Positions 1 to 9,155 of a DNA stretch of 64,000 bases are shown piece by piece (the first letter of the stretch is position 1; every line of letters begins with the position of its first letter). A program made the translations under genes and the position numbers. Source of the DNA: Pararge aegeria (taxonomy: Eukaryota > Arthropoda > Insecta > Lepidoptera > Nymphalidae); assembly GCF_905163445.1 (NCBI RefSeq), contig NC_053184.1:7626001-7690000 (forward strand), written 5' to 3'. Below the pieces are notes generated by a model, which ran no database searches, was not told the DNA's origin, and worked only from the letters and a program-made list of their open reading frames with translations.

Positions 1-141
1 TAGAGGAGAGCTCTTAATTAAATTGTAACGTCTCAGCGAATTTTGCTGGGACCCTCTCTCGGTGGTCTTGCAGGTAATCGATGACTTGTAACCTAAATAG
101 TCTAGGAACCTATTACCAAAAAGTGTTCATAACATTATACG

Positions 142-204
142 AAAAATAAATGCAGATAATTAATTATGTTTTACTCACATAATTAATTACCTGCATTTAT
201 TTTT
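142..204. repeat. 27-bp inverted repeat with 9-nt spacer
   Basis: Arms at 142-168 and 178-204 are reverse complements with a single mismatch. The spacer is nine bases. No flanking target duplication is visible, so this is either a tiny fold-back element or a local inverted duplication. The arms are AT-rich with a central TGCAG/CTGCA core. Confidence 0.8.
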
Positions 205-248
205 AAAAAAAGTTCTCAATTTGATACGTATTGCATATTATGAACTCC

Positions 249-475
249 GTAGAAGAACTAGAGTTACCGAAGAGCTCTAGTGGCAACCGGCGGAGCATAT
301 AACTCGGAGAACCGATGGACGTTGGGGCTCCAAGGTGATGGAATGGCGACGCCATCAAACGAGTCGCTGGGAGCCGCTGGAAACAAGCGGCCTAGGACCG
401 TGGATTGTGGAATTCCCAACCAAAGACCAGCCGGTCAATCGGTTGAAGTGATGATGATGATGATGATGATGACAT
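249..475 (+). mobile_element. RTE-type LINE 3' end, internally deleted, with (GAT)n tail
   Basis: Phrases shared with the better copies at 19.2 and 34.5 kb are recognisable in order: agaactagagttaccga, gaaccgatggacgt, gagtcgctgggagccgctgg and accgtggattgtgg. They encode the C-terminus of an RTE-clade endonuclease/reverse transcriptase. Compared with those copies this one lacks two internal segments, so the reading frame is broken. The copy ends in a GAT microsatellite at 449-472, the usual 3' tail of this family. It is 5'-truncated and non-functional. Confidence 0.8.
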
Positions 476-1869
476 ATTATAGGAATTGGTTTTTTGTTTT
501 TAAAGACTTGATATTTAGGGACAGAAATTTATATTGTAATATAAAAACAAGTTAAAGGACAAATATAAAAAGTCATTAAATTTCATTTATTTTAAGCGCT
601 ACAAACGGGAGTTGCGAGCTACCCGCGGATGGTACGCTTTCCTCTTAATTGTACCTTCTATTAGTAGGTACAATACTTCACACACATCACAGCTTTACAG
701 CATTAAATTCGAGTTTATTATTGTGTAAATAATTATCTCATAGATAAATTCAATTCAATTTGTAGCAACGTGATGGGTCTTTGTTCTAAGACCTTATCTC
801 TTGTAAGGGAGGTATACTGTTGATAGTTTGATGATGATGACTTATATTATATATATATATATATTTATAATTCATTGATAATATTTTTTCACCCGACGAC
901 GGTATGGAATTAATATAAATTATTGATATAATTATTAAAATGTAAATACTATTATTTTGTGTTTATTTTATTACTCTAACTTGATTTCTATAGTATTATA
1001 CTTTGTATTTTACATAAAAAAACATCGGTAATCCAACCACACAAGTTAGCATTAAAAAGTATGAATTAAAATTTTAATTAAGTTTCATACATTTTTCCAT
1101 TCAAGTTACGATCTCTCAGCCTATGACAATGTATGAGCAATAATCGTAACATTTTAACGATTCCAAATTAAAAGGTTAAGCCTAATGGGCAATCTTGAAG
1201 ACGCAGTAAAACTCTTGATTCTGTGTGACATTTTTATTCATTCGTAAGTTAGTTATGAAACCGTTATAGGACCTCAGTACAGCTACGCAATGTTATTAAT
1301 TTAATTGCATATTTTTTTATTATTATCTCTACATGTATGATAAACTAATTAGGCAGTTGGTTCCGTTGCGAAGTACTTTAATTAAGGTACTTATGAGCTT
1401 TTACCTTCGAGAAAATATTCAAATTGAGTTTCACTTTTAGGTCGTATTGTAGCTGTAATAAAAATCAAACGGTTGACAATGCATCTGGCATAGTTACCGT
1501 TATCGCATTTTATTTAATTTACTTTTTCTACTTCAATAAAGCATTATTTCCATATCAAACAATGATGGTGGGATGAGGTATTTCGTCTTGCATCCTATCT
1601 ACCTAGTCCATCTACCAAGTTAGGCATCAACTAGTTGCTGGCTCTAGCTCTGTTCTTCCTGATGCAAGTAATATAAAAAAATAAATAACTAACCATATTC
1701 TTTATTATACTGCACACGAAATACAAACAAATAACAAACATTTTAAATTAAAAAAACACTTTAACTCATTATAATTATCATAGTCCAAATTATTCTTAAT
1801 TGAGGCTAATTTCATATTGATTAACATCAGCGAGGGCCACTTCTTATTGGAAACTTTTTTTTTCCTCTA
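476..1869. other. AT-rich stretch without recognised features
   Basis: No gene or clear repeat is seen. The stretch includes a (TA)n run around 846-865 and several TAAT-rich segments. A 9-bp inverted pair occurs near 650-680. Nothing supports coding potential. Confidence 0.6.
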
Positions 1870-2292
1870 CAAGCGATCCTTTGTGCAATGGTAAGTGATG
1901 ATGTAGTCTAAGATGGTAACGGGCTAGCCTATTAGGGGGTATGGCAGTCATAATAAACACATGCCCCTACTTGGTTTTTACGCGTACGGAACGCTAAATC
2001 GCCTAACGGCACGTCTATGTTGGTAGGGAGACCAGAGAAAATTCAGAAGTTATAAATTCCTAAATTGCCCCTGCTGGGAATCGAACAAGGGACCAATCGC
2101 AGCGCGCACCGCTGCGCCAGGGAGGTCGTTATTATAAACTCCTAAATTACCCCTACCGAAAATTGAACTCGGGACCAGTCACTAACGAAGCCTCCCCCTA
2201 GACCAGATCAGTGAAAATTCAGAAATTATAAATTCTTAAATTGCTCCTGTTGGGAATCGAACCCGGGACCAAACGCAGCGCTCACCTTCATC
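1870..2292 (-). mobile_element. SINE-E cluster: one near full-length copy plus partial heads
   Basis: Reading the minus strand from 2128, the tRNA-like head (CTGGCGCAGCGGTG, then a GTTCGATTCCC-type B box) leads into the SINE-E body, which ends near 1870 with the motif for 'gactacatcatcactta'. Immediately to the right, 2129-2292 holds two more partial heads in the same orientation, each with a degenerate B box and the 'aaattataaattc' linker. The arrangement looks like serial insertion into the same site or unequal exchange between copies. Confidence 0.75.
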
Positions 2293-2899
2293 TCACTAAC
2301 TTAAACTTAAAATAACTAGAAAAATAACTTTCTATAAGAACGAAAAGAACGAAAGAAAATGTCATTTTAGATTTCTAACCACTTACCAAGGTCATATTAT
2401 TATGAAGTGAACAATAGCATACCTGATACAAACAAATTTTTATGCAATTTATGTACTTCTCATATTACATTTGTTCTAGCAAATTCTCAGAACGCATGGA
2501 CCCATATAACAAGGGTCCTTACAAACAGAGAGGGCAATGCTTAAGACACCTTTTAAGAGGAAACCGATTTCATCGGACTTACTTCTATGAAGTAAGGAAA
2601 TGAATTTACTAGTTAAAATTTTGAGGCTACCTTATTTCGCTGATAACAGAAATTAAACCAAGCAGATGTTGAGGGCAATCGGGACTCGAGGTAACTTAAA
2701 AAAAACCTTCTTCATTTCATAATATTTATTATCTGCATGTTAAGAATAAATTTAAGTACCTATGTATGAAATTAAATATTCATATTAAATTAAGAGCTGT
2801 CAACATAAATAACGTTTCAAACACTATAGGCGCCAGTCATACGTCAAATTCGTAGAGGTAGATATTTTGTCATCGTTGTTCACAGCAAATAAACGATTA
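2293..2899. other. AT-rich stretch without recognised features
   Basis: No gene or known repeat is recognised. A weak hairpin ('ggaccc...gggtcc') lies near 2500-2518. Confidence 0.5.
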
Positions 2900-3102
2900 T
2901 CTTATATCTTTAAACGAGCAATTATTGTATATATATATAATTGAAATCTCGGAATCGGCTCCAACGCTTTTCATGAAATTGAAGTGGGTTTCGGGGGCAA
3001 TAATTCGATCTAGCTAGGATTCATTTTTAGAAAATGTCATTTTATTCGTGTTTTCCATTAAAAACCGATTTGGTGCAGACGAAGTTGCACGGGTCAGCTC
3101 GT
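2900..3102 (+). mobile_element. H1 Helitron-like element, copy 1
   Basis: This is one of three copies (also 29671-29870 and 54410-54614) sharing the start TCTTATATCTTTAAACGAGC, an internal 'ggaatcggctccaacg', and the end 'gacgaagttgcacgggtcag' followed by CTAG. Each starts with TC after an A and ends before a T with no target duplication, which fits a non-autonomous Helitron. In this copy the terminal CTAG is changed to CTCG. There is no coding capacity. Confidence 0.75.
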
Positions 3103-3139
3103 TTTAATTAAGGAGTAAAAGAAGATAAAAAAGCACATC

Positions 3140-3250
3140 ATCATGACCTCCATCTTGTCAATTACCACAGCTGGGCAAGACCTCCGCTCTTACAGGATAA
3201 AGGTCTTATTTCTAAAACCCTCATGATGCTCAAATGTAGGTTGGCGGGTT
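3140..3250 (+). mobile_element. Family G short interspersed fragment
   Basis: This degenerate fragment holds 'cagctgggcaagacctcc' and ends in 'ggttggcgggtt'. It matches fragments at 12.2, 40.7, 43.0 and 44.1 kb, where 'ctgttgggtataggcctt', 'gagagggttttaga' and 'gggttggcgggctttaa' appear in the same order. Probably the tail of a SINE or LINE whose class I cannot name. Confidence 0.45.
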
Positions 3251-3251
3251 A

Positions 3252-3448
3252 GCCTACAAGTTAGACCTTGACTGGAATCTCACCTGGTGGTGATGATGCA
3301 GTCTAAGGTAGCGTGCTAACCTGTTAGGGAGAAAGGCAGTTATATTTAAAACATTATCCTAATCGTATTTGTCGCTAGGGTAGTGACAAGCTACGGCCGA
3401 AGATACCAGACTGAAGATTCAGAAATTATAAATTCCTATTACTAATAT
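3252..3448 (-). mobile_element. SINE-E, partial copy
   Basis: On the minus strand the 3' body of SINE-E is clear ('gactgcatcatcaccacc' then 'aggtgagattccagtcaagg'), preceded by the degenerate middle. The tRNA-like head is missing beyond 3448. Confidence 0.7.
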
Positions 3449-3619
3449 ATTTATTTTTTTGCATCGAGTTTGTTAAAAGGACGGAGAGTTACATAGGTTT
3501 TTTATCTAGTATCTTGCATTCATTTAATTAAAATGATAAAAATTAGAAAACTGATTTCCTAACTTTAAATCACTTTCATAAAAATTAGTTTATGATATTC
3601 CACTGCTAAAAAGTAACTA

Positions 3620-3818
3620 AAAAGTTACGTGCATTTTAGGTAATTAAAATATCACTTGCTTCAATGGGGAAGGAAAACATCGTGAGGAAAGGAATGTTCT
3701 CAAAGGTGTGTGGAGTCCACCAATTCGCAATTGGCCAGCGTGGTGGACTACGGCCTTAACCTCTTCTTATTGCGGGAGGAGACCCGTGTCCTGTAGTTCG
3801 CCAATGTTATGATGATAA
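3620..3818 (+). mobile_element. SINE-B, head-less copy
   Basis: The body of SINE-B runs in order: 'gttacgtgcattttaggtaa', 'atatcacttgcttcaatgg', 'aaaacatcgtgaggaaa', 'ggccagcgtggtggactacg', 'gacccgtgtcctgtag'. The tRNA-like head is missing and the copy stops at a short GATGAT. Confidence 0.8.
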
Positions 3819-4135
3819 AGTCGAGTTAATGAGTGGTTCAGTTATGTTTTAGAACTTTACGTTGTTCTTCTTTTGTAACGACATTAATTAGGTTTATTAT
3901 TTCAAATAGTGTAATTAGCACACTAACGGGAGCATGGCCTGCATTAATCTGGTAATTTTCATTGTTGCGGCGTGGTTCCCACTGAAAGCACTTTCGTTAG
4001 ACCTAACCAGGCAATGCATCGTAGGTAATACAACAGTTTATTAAAAATATTAACAATAATACTTCTATGGAATGCGGATTGTTTACATTTACCTCTGTAT
4101 GAAATTGTTACTTTTATTATTTACGAGTTCATTAT

Positions 4136-4290
4136 ATTATGAAAATTAAGCTGAATTTGCTATAATCCGCGAACAGCAAGAGAATCTGTATGGTGTAATT
4201 TATAATTTCTTCAATCCGTATACTCCACACCAAACAGATCCTCGGCAATGTACCCTCTAAGCACGTTTCACTCCGAAAGCGGAGCATGCT
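4136..4290 (-). mobile_element. Element D (hammerhead family), decayed copy
   Basis: Minus-strand sequence matches Element D from the hammerhead segment (stem II GCTCCG with loop CTTT and CGGAGT, then GAAAC, then GTGCTTAGAGGGTACATTGCC) to the 'aagcagaattt...cataat' end. The CUGANGA box is destroyed in this copy, while stem II, GAAA and the 3' body remain. A family G scrap follows at about 4297-4345. Confidence 0.8.
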
Positions 4291-4345
4291 GGTCACAAAA
4301 GAGAGGGTTTTAGAACTCTCCATGCTTTACCAGTGCGTTTTAATT

Positions 4346-5171
4346 TAGTTCATGACAGAACGCAATAAAATTAAAAAAAATATTCGTCGCCCCTCAGTCA
4401 TGAAAGTGGAACAATAATCTATTAAGACAGTGTAATTAACATTTCAATAGATGACAAACTTTAACTTTTATCGGTCATTTTAATAACATATAATGTACAA
4501 AATATGCGAGTAATTGTAGTTACGAATCGCTCCCGTGGGCCCGTGGGTCTAATTTACTCAGCAAGAGGCAGTATCATGCTGAGCTTTTGTCATATCAGTG
4601 TCATTAATCAACTTCTAATCACATACGCGGGAATCTTTGTTACCAACCCATTCCCCCCGAGTGTGGCTAATTTGGTAACGAACCGTTATTTTTGTTAGTT
4701 TACCTGTATTATCAGTATAACTAGTGGTGCCCTGCGATTTCGTCCACACTTTCATCCACTATTATACACAATATACCCATCGCGTCGCGTCACCCGCCCG
4801 AGCTATTTCTTCTTTTTCTCGGCCCCTAACCCCTTCATTAATAAAAGTGGCATAACGTTGGAATAGTCACGCATTGCTTTGCCAGGTTTGTTCAGTTAGC
4901 TAGAGTCGCAAAACTATTATTGCAAAATGTGATAGCCTAAATATCCTTACTAAGTAAATGCAAAAACAAAAGATTTTACATATGATCCGAATGATAGTTT
5001 ACAGAGATAAGCGCGCTTTTTAAACTGAAAAAAAAACAACATACATACGTACGGGTTTTATAAAATACTTAGATAAAACCAAACAAATTGTATTTTTAGT
5101 ATAGTAAAGTAAATCTATTACTTTATTTATCAAATAAAACAATTACATTAAAATGATAAGTATAAAAGTTA
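4346..5171. other. Stretch without recognised features
   Basis: No gene is seen. A 64-codon open frame at 4504-4698 has no recognisable domain. A short Helitron-like scrap ('ctgcgatttcgtccacac') lies near 4733-4750. Confidence 0.5.
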
Positions 5172-5338
5172 GAGCCACGGGCTACGGCTTTACCTTCGGA
5201 GGGCCGATTTCGAATCCCAGAATAGACCTTTTACTTTTTTAAGTTATGTGCGTTTTAAACAATTAAAATATCATTTGCTTCAGTGGCGAAGGAAAACCAC
5301 TTGAAGAAACCTACATGCCTGAGAGTTCTCCATAATGC
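5172..5338 (+). mobile_element. SINE-B, truncated copy
   Basis: A degenerate tRNA-like head ends in a B-box-like 'tttcgaatccc' near 5210. It is followed by 'agttatgtgcgttttaaaca', 'atatcatttgcttcagtgg' and 'cctgagagttctccataatg'. The last third of the element is missing. Confidence 0.75.
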
Positions 5339-5489
5339 TCGTCGCCACTCTTCTCTAAGGGGGTTAAGGAGGTATATGACGACAACAGCTAGTCGACCTC
5401 AACTGTCAACCTCACCTGCTCGCGGTTTCCTCTACTAGATACCAATTTGGTAGCTTCCTTAGACGACATTCCTTTTTTAGACGGCTTGC

Positions 5490-5762
5490 GACAGAGGCGT
5501 AGTGTTGAGCGCTGTGATCTATAAAAGGGGGGTCCTGGGTTTGTACCAAGCTCCGGGGCTAGTAACCAATCCATTGAAAAAAATCGTGCCACCAAGCGAT
5601 TAAAAATTCCGATACGATGTCACCTAGAAACCGATTAGGGTCATGAGTTTAAAATAACTGCACTAACTACCCCTAACATGTTAGCAAACTACCATATTAG
5701 ACCGGTGACACACCACCAGCTGTGATTGTAGTCGAGGGCTAACTTGTAATGGAATAAAGAAA
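5490..5762 (+). mobile_element. SINE-E, degenerate copy
   Basis: The head region is heavily mutated. The body is clear from 'accaagcgattaaaaattcc' through 'gaaaccgattagggtcatga' to 'gtagtcgagggctaacttgt' and 'aatggaataaag'. It reads in the plus direction. Confidence 0.7.
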
Positions 5763-6117
5763 TCTATCATATTGGTGTGTAATAACCGTAACCTAAGAGT
5801 CCTAATTAGCTTATTAACCTAAGCCTGCTTACTCCCAGCGGATAGAGTAGAAGCTATACCCCTAGCCCCTATGAGAGAGGAGGCCCTAGCAGTAGGATGA
5901 TAGGGTTTTGATTAATGAAACATCATTGACTGCAGTTAAGCCTTATGCTAAGTTAAAATACGGCCAAAATTTATGACATATTTTAGGTAAACGTGCTTTA
6001 GGTTTATCAAAATTAAGCTTAATTTGCTTTACTCCGCGAAAAGCAGGAGAATCTGTGTGGTGTAATTTATAATTTCTTCAATCCTTATACCCCACACCAA
6101 ACAGATCTTCGGCAATA

Positions 6118-6170
6118 TACCCTCTACGCACCTTTCGCTCCGAAACCGGAGCATCATCAGGAGATGTTGA
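6118..6170 (-). ncRNA. Candidate type I hammerhead ribozyme (canonical core)
   Basis: On the minus strand the order is CTGATGA (plus 6154-6160), stem II GCTCCG/CGGAGC with a 4-nt loop (6137-6152), GAAA (6133-6136), a very short stem III ending in T, then A (6125) as the predicted cleavage nucleotide. These are the invariant CUGANGA and GAAA boxes in hammerhead order. Stem I could form from GAGATG-side bases (TCTC) pairing with GAGG after the cleavage site. One stem III position is G opposite G here where other copies have C-G, so activity of this copy may be reduced. Self-cleavage is inferred, not shown. Confidence 0.7.
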
Positions 6171-6233
6171 CTTTACAATGAATAATTGTTAAGAATTTTG
6201 AATTGTTAATCTTAACAATTATTCATTGTAAAG
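6171..6233. repeat. 24-bp perfect inverted repeat at the Element D junction
   Basis: Arms 6171-6194 and 6210-6233 are exact reverse complements separated by 15 bases. They are the two copies of the Element D leader facing each other. Confidence 0.9.
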
Positions 6234-6364
6234 AAATTATAAATTACACCACATAGATTCTCCTGCTTTTCGCGGAGTATAGCAAATTAAGCTTAATTTT
6301 GATAATATGTCATGGATTTCCGCAAAGTAACGCCTGCTTCTATCCAATGCTTTAGGTTTTATTT

Positions 6365-7524
6365 TCATTTAAACACCTTTTTTAAATTGGGTATTTTTTT
6401 GGTGAGATTTCTATATGGTTATTATGTAACCGAACTGTCACCATATCTGTATAAGATAAAAGATTAGTTGAATTGGCTTCCTTGTTTTTTTCTTGTATCA
6501 TATTTTTGCTCAGAGGGCAAGAATAATACCTGCTGAGAACTGTCCTATAAAACAAATTGTTGTTTGTTATAACAATTAAAATAAAATTATCTTGCTTTTA
6601 TTGTAAAAAATCTTCGGTGGCATTGTTTCATTGGTTGTTTTATGTCGTTCGTCGATAATGAGAAAGATATTGAGTACAAACCAGTCATTGACAGTTTCAA
6701 ATTGCCGCTTAATGATGATCGGACAAATAATCGAGGACCAAATATAGGTATGGTCTAGAACATGTTCCCAAACATGTTGGTGGCTGCATTTTAAACATGG
6801 CCATAGACTGCAGGGTTGAAACGCTCGCGCCAAGAATACTAATGAGAGTAAAGAACTATTTTAGACCATAATATCATTAAAAAACAGGTCACATAAAGTA
6901 AAATGCGGTGGCGCTGATCTGGGTACCGCGCTTACGTATACTATGCTGGAATTAAAAGTGCTTATTAAGGGAAAGGGATAGATATATAGTTTTTGATAGG
7001 TGTGAAAGGGACAACCCGGCGTCAAGGCAGGTGTCGCGATACATCTGCGCATACGCACTGACCGCACGTGCGTCCCCAAAGCCTTCAGTCCGAAACATTC
7101 TTGCCAAACTTGTCACAGATTTCTAATGACAAAATGTGAGACCCGCGATTAACTTATTGGATATGCATATGTAACACGTGCCGTATACGCAACTAATGAA
7201 CCGGTCCAATACGGTCGCCGGAACTTTTCTGCATAATTTCTAATTAATAATAAAAAAGGGCTACATTCTGAAATACAAATCAATGTTTTCTTCGAATTTG
7301 GAGTATGGAATGCTGAGCATATTTCCGGTTTATGTTCTGATAAAATTAACGATCCGTCTTATTTAGTGCCCTCATTTTTCTAGCAGGAATGTTCATCTTG
7401 CATAGTAAATAAATAAAACGGGTTAGGTTCTCAATTACGTTTGTAGTTCAATGAAACTTCCTGAAAAATTACGTTATGAAGGCTTCAGTTTTAGCAATTT
7501 TCTTTATACTTATATGTAGAAAGG
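6365..7524. other. Stretch without recognised features
   Basis: No gene or repeat is recognised. Frames of 85 and 72 codons on the minus strand (6576-6833, 6861-7079) show no domain or codon signal. The part around 6890-7080 is somewhat richer in GC than its surroundings. Confidence 0.5.
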
Positions 7525-7815
7525 GGGGTTCGCATATTCGAATATGGAGCATGAGGTCATGAGTTCGATTTTCGGTTCAGGCCAAAAATTTAAAGCCATA
7601 CAAATTATTTGGTTTTTTCATTAAGAAACTTGCGGTACGAGGCTGGAGTGAGCAAATATGCGTTGTGCCTTAGAAAGTTGCTAATGGTTGCTATCACTTA
7701 CTACTTTACTGCGATAATATTTCATCATATGAGCCCACCGATGCACATTGGAGAAGAACGAGAAATGTCTGTGCTCTAAATCATCTCTCCTACAAGAGAG
7801 GCAGCAGTGTGCCTC
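7525..7815 (+). mobile_element. Possible further tRNA-related SINE copy
   Basis: A B-box-like 'gagttcgattttcggttcag' lies at about 7560-7580. The rest ends in 'tgctctaaatcatctctcc', 'tacaagagaggc', 'agcagtg', a 3' layout seen in other lepidopteran SINEs. No second copy in the window confirms the boundaries. Confidence 0.4.
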
Positions 7816-8007
7816 TTGGGGGAGCTATGACGGCCGACTGGCGCAGTGGCCAACCATGCTTTCTGAGTCCTAGGCCGTGGGTTCGATTCCCACAACAGGA
7901 AAATGTTTGTGTGAAGAACATGATTGTTTTTCAGTGTCTGGGTGTTTATCTGTATATTATAAGTATTTATGTGTTTTATATTCATAAAAATATTCAACAG
8001 CTATCTT

Positions 8008-8330
8008 CTTCTTCTTCTTTCTCTGGGCTTGTCTCCGCACTTGGTCGGACGGAACCTTCCGTTGTACGTAGTGCCACTGGTACGGCTCCCCGCTGGGTCA
8101 CTCTAGCCAGCCGCGCTCACTCCAGAAGCTTAGCAGGCCGCCCAGGTCGCCAAGTGCTTCAGGGAGTGATGCTGGGGAGCCAAGGTATGCTGCACGTTGC
8201 TCTGCTACTCCTCTACACCGGAGCAATACGTGAGTAAGTGTTACATCTGCCTCCATGCATGCTCTGCACAGGGGACTATCGGTTATACCTAAAATGAAAA
8301 GGTGTTTGTTTAGTTGGCAATGCCCTGTTT
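8008..8330 (-). mobile_element. 5'-truncated non-LTR retrotransposon end with (AAG)n tail
   Basis: Minus-strand insert of 323 bp. It begins within an RNase H-type coding end at 8330, has a short 3' UTR below 8098, and finishes in an AAG repeat (plus CTT run at 8008-8020). Strong 5' truncation, a simple-repeat tail and a 12-bp target duplication are the marks of target-primed reverse transcription. The open frame has no stop before its natural end, so the insertion is probably recent relative to the SINE. Confidence 0.88.
8098..8328 (-). pseudogene. C-terminal 76 residues of a LINE pol: RNase H end plus zinc-like motif
   Basis: The minus-strand frame from 8328 to the stop at 8098-8100 starts TGHCQLNKHL and continues to SPLCRAC, then THVLLRC, and ends near FWSERGWLE. 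The TGHxxLNxHL start is typical of the end of the RNase H domain in I-like and related non-LTR elements. The CxxC...H....C spacing is their common C-terminal motif. The piece keeps its frame for 76 codons but lacks the endonuclease, the reverse transcriptase and most of the RNase H domain, so it can have no function of its own. The exact clade cannot be fixed from this tail. Confidence 0.8.
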
Positions 8331-8421
8331 AACAGCTATCTTAGTATCCATGACACAAGCTACGCTTAATTTTGAGGCTAGATGGCGATGTGTGTATTGT
8401 CGTAGTACATTTATTATTTTA

Positions 8422-8897
8422 CTAGCTGTTGCCCGCGATATCGTCTGCGTTTCATTTTGTTTTTTGATTTGACATTAAATTTAGTTGTAGTTCTAGGAAA
8501 TTTAAAGTACTCAGTATCGCTAAGCCTTGAATGAGGGGTTTGCTGCTGTCAGCTGAGGAGTTCTGTTCTCTATCTCCAACCACAGTTTGGACAAAATTAA
8601 ACACATATTATAACCTCTATAGTACAAAAGTTGTTATTTAAATCGGTTATAACTTGTCAGAGTTATGGTATAAATCCTCAAACACTTTCATCCTCTCTCC
8701 CAAAGGAACCGAGCTTAATGGCGGGATAAAAAGTATTCTATATTACTTCTAAAACTGCCAAAAATATGTGTACAAAGTTTCATGAGGATCGGTTAAGTAG
8801 TTTTTGCGTGACAGCGTAACAAACAAACTTGCATTGACATTTATAATATTAAGAAGGGAAGTAGGGAAGTAGGGATAGGGATTAGTAGGGATAGGGA
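8422..8897 (-). mobile_element. Non-autonomous Helitron in the SINE-A tail
   Basis: On the minus strand the element starts TC after an A (8897), passes 'TTATAAATGTCAATGCAAG', and ends 'gacgatatcgcgggcaacag' then CTAG at 8422-8425, followed by T. No target duplication is present. The 5' end carries a local tandem of 'agtagggatagggatt'-type units (about 8855-8897) that enlarges the usual terminus. An internal 'gtcacgcaaaaactacttaa' is a phrase common in lepidopteran Helitrons. No Rep/helicase is encoded. Confidence 0.78.
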
Positions 8898-8905
8898 TTA
8901 TTTAT

Positions 8906-9108
8906 TGATATGACGCAGTCTAGACTAACCTGTATCTACGTAGAATCGTACCGGAACGCCGAATTGCTTGGTCGCATGTCTTTGTTGGATGGGTTATTCT
9001 TATTACTAGCCACGTCTGAAACCTCCCACCAGACTAGACAGAGGAAATTATCTTCCGCCGAGGATTACGAGACCAGTAGGCATCACTGCGCCAGAAAGGT
9101 CGTCAAAA
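8906..9108 (-). mobile_element. SINE-E, degenerate copy
   Basis: Minus-strand SINE-E body: 'cgttccggtacgattctacg' and 'tctagtctggtgggaggttt' are readable, with a decayed head ending 'tggcgcagtgatg' near 9085. It lies between the two interrupted SINE-A copies. Confidence 0.65.
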
Positions 9109-9155
9109 CGAATAAGCTGATAATGTTTATAAAGCGAACCATCCCTAATTAATTT

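Larger units (their letters stand above)
6006..6347. mobile_element. Element D, head-to-head inverted pair
   Basis: The left part (about 6006-6194) is a nearly complete Element D on the minus strand, with an intact CUGAUGA hammerhead core. The right part (6210-6347) is a plus-strand partial copy that joins the 5' leader directly to 'aaattataaattacacc', skipping the hammerhead and the next segment, and continues past 'gcttaattttgata' to 'cgcctgcttctatccaa'. The two parts meet through 24-bp perfect arms. A minus copy fused to a truncated inverted copy inside one target duplication resembles the inverted partial repeats known from Penelope-like elements, or twin-priming products of LINE machinery. 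No reverse transcriptase is encoded here. Confidence 0.8.
5994..6359. repeat. 12-bp direct repeats flanking the 6.0-kb Element D
   Basis: The 12-mer TGCTTTAGGTTT occurs at 5994-6005 and again at 6348-6359, exactly bracketing the Element D structure at 6006-6347. I read it as a target-site duplication. Its length equals that at the 22.8-kb copy. Confidence 0.8.
7996..8342. repeat. 12-bp target-site duplication around the LINE tail
   Basis: AACAGCTATCTT occurs at 7996-8007 and 8331-8342. Removing 8008-8342 restores an uninterrupted SINE-A, which proves that the LINE piece entered a pre-existing SINE. Confidence 0.92.
7829..8904 (+). mobile_element. SINE-A, interrupted by a LINE tail and by a Helitron
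   Basis: A tRNA-derived SINE: A box TGGCGCAGTGGC at 7839-7850 and B box GGTTCGATTCC at 7880-7890, then the body 'cagtgtctgggtgttta'. The element is split into 7829-8007, 8343-8421 and a tail after 8897. The first gap is a LINE 3' end with a 12-bp target duplication, and the second is a Helitron in the AT tail. The tRNA head has no complete cloverleaf, so it is not a tRNA gene. The box pair is a pol III internal promoter in this class of elements. Confidence 0.9.

Noticed and set aside
845..866. (TA)n run as an origin or promoter TATA box
   Set aside because: Simple dinucleotide repeat without any associated transcription unit.
4504..4698. 64-codon frame with a GC-richer start
   Set aside because: No domain and no second line of evidence.
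7839..7890. A and B boxes suggesting a tRNA gene
   Set aside because: No complete cloverleaf, and the same head recurs at many SINE-A copies; it is a SINE promoter.
7809..8237. 142-codon frame
   Set aside because: It crosses SINE-A and the antisense of the LINE tail. The true coding trace is on the other strand (8098-8328).
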